Positions 45,970 through 48,074 of a DNA stretch of 48,074 bases are shown piece by piece. A program made the position numbers and the translations under genes. Each line of letters opens with the position of its first letter. Within the stretch, counting starts at the first letter, position 1. The DNA is taken from contig JAFRRS010000012.1 in the NCBI GenBank assembly GCA_017427985.1, forward strand, positions 1 to 48,074. The letters are read 5' to 3'. The notes under the pieces are model-generated. The model ran no database searches. It was not told the origin of the DNA and saw only the letters and a list, made by a program, of their open reading frames with translations. The stretch comes from Bacteroidales bacterium. Its GTDB lineage: Bacteria > Bacteroidota > Bacteroidia > Bacteroidales > F082.

Positions 45970-46107
45970 ATGAAAACTGCCAACAGCCGGTGACTTTAAA
46001 GAACTATAAGAACTTTAATGACTTCAAAAGCTTTAACGCCGCTGATGATTTAAAAACAAAAAAGAAAGAGTCCCTACTTGAAGATCTTTCTCTTTGTCTT
46101 TATCAAA
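45970..46107. repeat. imperfect ~140-bp repeat, copy A, downstream of the first GNAT gene
   Basis: This gap (45913-46214) holds no gene. From ATGAAAACTGC at 45970 to TCTTTGTCTTTATC near 46105 it aligns with 47139-47285. An exact 30-bp match lies at 46008-46037 and 47183-47212 (core AATGACTTCAAAAGCTTTAA), followed by CCGCTGAT and an AAAAAGAAAGA tract. The remaining bases to 46214 show nothing recognisable. In copy A the ATG-led frame stops after seven codons, so the conserved feature is not a protein. Confidence 0.8.
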
Positions 46108-46214
46108 ATCTAAAAAATCTATTACTCTGATTTTTACTTTACTGTATTATCAAAGGCTAATCGCACAGAGTAACTATAGGAACGATCATCCTGTTGCCCT
46201 TGGTTGAAAGTATC

Positions 46215-46814
46215 TTATCCGCGCATGTTAAGCAAATCGAAATACATCAAGCGAGTGTCAAGCGTTGTCGGGACATCTTTTTCTCCAACAGTATATGTTA
46301 TTTCCTGCTTTTCTGACGAAAAAAGCATCCGGAAGTCGTTTTTTTGATAAAAAGATATTACTTCTGGTGCGTTAACTGCATCCACAATCACAAAACGACA
46401 TCCGGTTTTATTATTACTCGAGAAGAACCATCCTTTTATGAAATCGAGAACTTCGCTGCCAATACCTTGTCTGGCAAAACCAATGTTCACTCCCAATCTT
46501 CCTATCAAAACGCCAGGATAACGCTTCAATGGCTTTTCATGATTAGTAAGGCTTTTCATATAATCCTTTCTACTTCGAGGGAGGTCGTAAATCCTGATGC
46601 TATCGTTTGAAATTGTAAATGCGCAAACTATTATCGACGGATTGGAATTCAATCGGAAGCAATAAGTTTTACCCATTAAAAAATGAGCATATCGCGTGGC
46701 ATCGTTTCTAAAAAAGTCATCAAGGTCGTCGTTACCACATGAGAAAAGCAAACATGAATTAATTACATCTTCAGTCAGTTCGCAAAAACTGCATTGTTCA
46801 ATAAGAAATGCCAT
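46215..46814 (-). CDS. GNAT acetyltransferase, TacT-like (module 1)
   Basis: The protein has 199 residues. The N-terminal part has FSCGNDDLDDFFRNDATRYA (about 24-43), a start typical of GNAT proteins in toxin-like loci. A linker with FTISNDSIRIYDL follows, then the core with YPGVLIGRLGVNIGFARQGIG at about 100-120 and CRFVIVDAVNAPEVISFYQK. The GRLGV and VDA..FYQK segments are shared with TacT-type toxins, which acetylate aminoacyl-tRNA. The acetyl-CoA loop reads ARQGIG, with Ala in place of the usual Gln or Arg at the first position. A small gene lies 49 bases upstream on the same strand and is the likely partner. Toxin activity is inferred. Confidence 0.78.
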   Translation of the reverse strand: MAFLIEQCSFCELTEDVINSCLLFSCGNDDLDDFFRNDATRYAHFLMGKTYCFRLNSNPSIIVCAFTISNDSIRIYDLPRSRKDYMKSLTNHEKPLKRYPGVLIGRLGVNIGFARQGIGSEVLDFIKGWFFSSNNKTGCRFVIVDAVNAPEVISFYQKNDFRMLFSSEKQEITYTVGEKDVPTTLDTRLMYFDLLNMRG

Positions 46815-46863
46815 TTTAAAATCAAATAATAAATAGTTTCACAAAATTTCAGTTTCTCTAATC

Positions 46864-47031
46864 TTAAAGCATCCCTGCTTTGCCAAGTATTTCCTTCGCC
46901 ATCTGGCAAAATGGATGCTCGTCCTTATTGCCAAAGCAATTGAAATTGCGTTCGGCATTTTCCGCATTTCGCAGAAATGTTTCGGCATCTTTGCCATTCA
47001 ACGTTGGAATCGCTTTTATTGTTGTTGCCAT
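46864..47031 (-). CDS. small protein paired with the GNAT gene (module 1), 55 residues
   Basis: This short minus-strand ORF runs from the ATG at 47031 to TAA at 46864-46866. The product begins MATTIKAIPTLNGKDAETFL and ends EILGKAGML. It shares IK, P, L, GKDA and FL at the same spacing with the 51-residue protein at 47864-48019, which precedes a related GNAT gene. This makes both real genes and suggests a cognate antitoxin-like role. It does not resemble the DUF1778 ribbon-helix-helix antitoxin usually found with TacT. Two cysteines (NCFG, PFCQ) occur only in this copy. Nothing proves DNA binding. Confidence 0.72.
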   Translation of the reverse strand: MATTIKAIPTLNGKDAETFLRNAENAERNFNCFGNKDEHPFCQMAKEILGKAGML

Positions 47032-47056
47032 ATTAAATATATTTAATTATCATCTG

Positions 47057-47064
47057 CAAAATTA
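47057..47064 (-). promoter_or_regulatory. minus-strand -7 element TAATTTTG for GNAT module 1
   Basis: CAAAATTA on the plus strand reads TAATTTTG on the minus strand, 25 bases before the start of the 55-residue protein gene. No convincing -33 TTG is visible upstream. Confidence 0.45.
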
Positions 47065-47138
47065 CAAAATTTCCCATACCTGCAGCCATTCTCGATGAAA
47101 ATTTTATGTTAAATTTTTTTAACATAACTTTACAATAA

Positions 47139-47285
47139 TGAAAACTGCTGACGGCAACTGCTTCAAGAACTTTAATGACTTTAAGAACTTTAATGACTTC
47201 AAAAGCTTTAACACCGCTGATTATTCAAAAACAAACCAAAAAAAGAAAGAACCTCCACTTGAAACCAATCCCCTTTGTCTTTATT
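47139..47285. repeat. imperfect ~140-bp repeat, copy B, between the two GNAT modules
   Basis: This copy aligns with 45970-46107 and has the same 30-bp exact core (47183-47212). It also contains an internal tandem: an 18-bp unit beginning AACTTTAATGACTT occurs at 47168 and 47186. It starts just after an 8-bp-stem hairpin (47106-47113 with 47118-47125) and ends 10 bases before the end of the second GNAT gene. The 62-codon plus-strand frame through it is not conserved in copy A. Confidence 0.8.
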
Positions 47286-47295
47286 ATCACTTCTT

Positions 47296-47862
47296 TCAAC
47301 TGCTCACATCATTCAAATCGAAATAAAGCAGCCTCGTCTTATCGTGGGCATCGTCCTCATTCAGCGGCACGAAGCCGTTTTTCTGGTAAAACGGCATCGC
47401 ATCAGAATAAGCGTCTACGGTAAGGAACCGGCAACCCGCTTTGTTGTTAAAGATGAAATAGCTTTTTATGAAATTTATGATGAAAGAGCCCAAACGTTTC
47501 CCTTTCATTAGATTAGATACTCCAAGACGGCCGATTTTCACAGCAGGATAACTTTTCAAGCGCTTCCTGTTGTTGAATCTTCTACTGAAACGATTGTATT
47601 TGTTTTTGTTCTCAAAGTCCGTTATTGCAATCTTGTCGTTTGAAAGGCTGAAGAAAGCTGCGATTTCTTTCTCGTTTTCATTGGCTTTTAAAACATAATT
47701 TACCGCCAATCTTTTCTTATTGTATAATGAAGCTTCGTTAAGAATGAAATTATTCAAGTCGGCATCGCCACAATCGAATGACTCGACTCTGTCGGAGTCA
47801 TCCAATTGTTCGATAAAAAACTTCTTTTCTAAGGTTTCATTTGTTTTGGTTTCCATAAGCAT
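47296..47862 (-). CDS. GNAT acetyltransferase, TacT-like (module 2)
   Basis: The protein has 188 residues from the ATG at 47862, one base after the stop of the small upstream gene (TAG-A-ATG); an ATG two codons later is equally possible. It parallels the module 1 enzyme: SFDCGDADLNNFILNEASLY, FSLSNDKIAITDF, LKSYPAVKIGRLGVSNLMKG and CRFLTVDAYSDAMPFYQKNGF. The acetyl-CoA loop reads KGKRLG, with Arg at the position usually held by the first glycine. Family membership and tight coupling to the small gene suggest a toxin-antitoxin-like pair, but activity is not shown by sequence. It ends in the direction of repeat copy B. Confidence 0.78.
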   Translation of the reverse strand: MLMETKTNETLEKKFFIEQLDDSDRVESFDCGDADLNNFILNEASLYNKKRLAVNYVLKANENEKEIAAFFSLSNDKIAITDFENKNKYNRFSRRFNNRKRLKSYPAVKIGRLGVSNLMKGKRLGSFIINFIKSYFIFNNKAGCRFLTVDAYSDAMPFYQKNGFVPLNEDDAHDKTRLLYFDLNDVSS

Positions 47863-47863
47863 T

Positions 47864-48019
47864 CTATTTGTCTCTAAACATTCGCATCGCCATTTCGTAA
47901 TCGGCAATTCTTTGTGCTCTCTGTTCGGGCGTCTCCGTCCGTTTTTCCTTCATCCTTGCCAGGAATCTGCGGGCATCCTTCCCGTACAGAATCGGCGTCT
48001 CTTTGATTGGTCTTGACAT
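47864..48019 (-). CDS. small protein paired with the GNAT gene (module 2), 51 residues
   Basis: This minus-strand ORF runs from the ATG at 48019 to TAG at 47864-47866. The product begins MSRPIKETPILYGKDARRFL, continues with the basic ARMKEKRTETPEQRAQR and ends AMRMFRDK. It aligns with the 55-residue protein of module 1 over its first 20 residues. The stop is separated from the GNAT start by one base, so translation is coupled. A longer overlapping minus-strand frame exists (47874-48071), but this one is preferred because its start is conserved between modules. Antitoxin or specificity-partner function is inference. Confidence 0.75.
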   Translation of the reverse strand: MSRPIKETPILYGKDARRFLARMKEKRTETPEQRAQRIADYEMAMRMFRDK

Positions 48020-48049
48020 AACTGTTTATTTTTAAAAGGTTTAACACCG

Positions 48050-48057
48050 CAAAAATA
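48050..48057 (-). promoter_or_regulatory. minus-strand -7 element TATTTTTG for GNAT module 2
   Basis: CAAAAATA on the plus strand reads TATTTTTG on the minus strand, 30 bases before the start of the 51-residue protein gene. The -33 region lies at or beyond the end of the window. Confidence 0.5.
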
Positions 48058-48074
48058 CAATTAATTTTCATACG

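Noticed and set aside
47138..47326. 62-codon plus-strand frame with an FNDF-type internal repeat
   Set aside because: It lies in repeat copy B and extends into the GNAT gene. The same frame in copy A stops after seven codons, so the repeat is conserved as DNA and not as protein.
46864..48019. mobile element or integron origin of the GNAT modules
   Set aside because: No transposase, integrase, terminal inverted repeats or recognisable attachment site were seen. The repeats lie at the 3' side of each GNAT gene only.
47874..48071. 65-codon minus-strand frame over the 51-residue gene
   Set aside because: The other frame gives a protein homologous to that of module 1 and couples to the GNAT start. 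This one has no such support and runs through the promoter.
1..48074. tRNA, rRNA or CRISPR array
   Set aside because: No cloverleaf-like sequence, conserved rRNA segment or regularly spaced repeat was recognised by reading. A covariance-model scan would be needed to exclude small RNAs.

Overview
The window reads as a chromosome fragment of a Gram-negative Bacteroidota, most likely order Bacteroidales. Four lines of evidence support this. Three large secreted proteins end in type A sorting domains of the type IX secretion system (T9SS). The Bat aerotolerance genes sit at the left edge. Several gene starts are preceded by the Bacteroidota -7 promoter element TAnnTTTG rather than by strong Shine-Dalgarno sites. 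Housekeeping genes fall in neighbourhoods known from this phylum (alaS / M23 peptidase / MerR, rsfS-ftsH-LUD protein, PASTA protein-rluD next to ddl). The species cannot be named from sequence reading alone.

Layout. 1-2.9 kb: the end of a bat operon (end of a BatC-type protein, batD, batE). 3.0-6.0 kb: a 976-residue T9SS cargo protein with Asp-box repeats, ending at a strong terminator. 6.0-7.5 kb: a tiny lipoprotein gene on the minus strand, then ung and an RdgB-type nucleotide pyrophosphatase gene. 7.6-10.8 kb: a second T9SS cargo protein with a PKD domain. 10.8-15 kb (minus): alaS, a lipoprotein and an outer-membrane barrel protein. 15-16.4 kb: M23 peptidase and MerR regulator. 16.4-21.4 kb (minus): PASTA protein, third T9SS cargo protein, rluD-type and hldD-type genes. 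21.4-22.4 kb: ddl. 22.4-33.5 kb (minus): secA, two tandem patatin/outer-membrane-barrel proteins, pyrH, a GT-C membrane glycosyltransferase and frr. 33.6-36.1 kb (minus): Nudix hydrolase, coaD and a thioredoxin-fold protein without its cysteines. 36.1-41 kb: pyrE and an SRPBCC-like protein, birA on the opposite strand, then rsfS, ftsH and a LUD-domain protein. 41-45.9 kb: valS with a small coiled-coil membrane protein on the minus strand, and a POT-family peptide transporter on the plus strand.

The right end (45.9-48.07 kb) is the one clearly accessory region. It carries two related minus-strand modules in tandem. Each has a small protein of 51 or 55 residues sharing an IK-P-L-GKDA-FL signature, followed by a GNAT acetyltransferase resembling TacT-type toxins, and each is followed by an imperfect repeat of about 140 bp. 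The arrangement looks like a toxin-antitoxin locus, but the small proteins do not look like the usual ribbon-helix-helix partner. This is the best candidate for an undescribed system here.

Other things outside ordinary gene content are an 8-bp tandem repeat that closes all reading frames on both strands and appears in two unrelated intergenic gaps, a row of three mini-hairpins with matched stem changes after the BatC-type gene, and a perfect palindrome between merR and hldD. No rRNA, tRNA, CRISPR array or insertion sequence was recognised.
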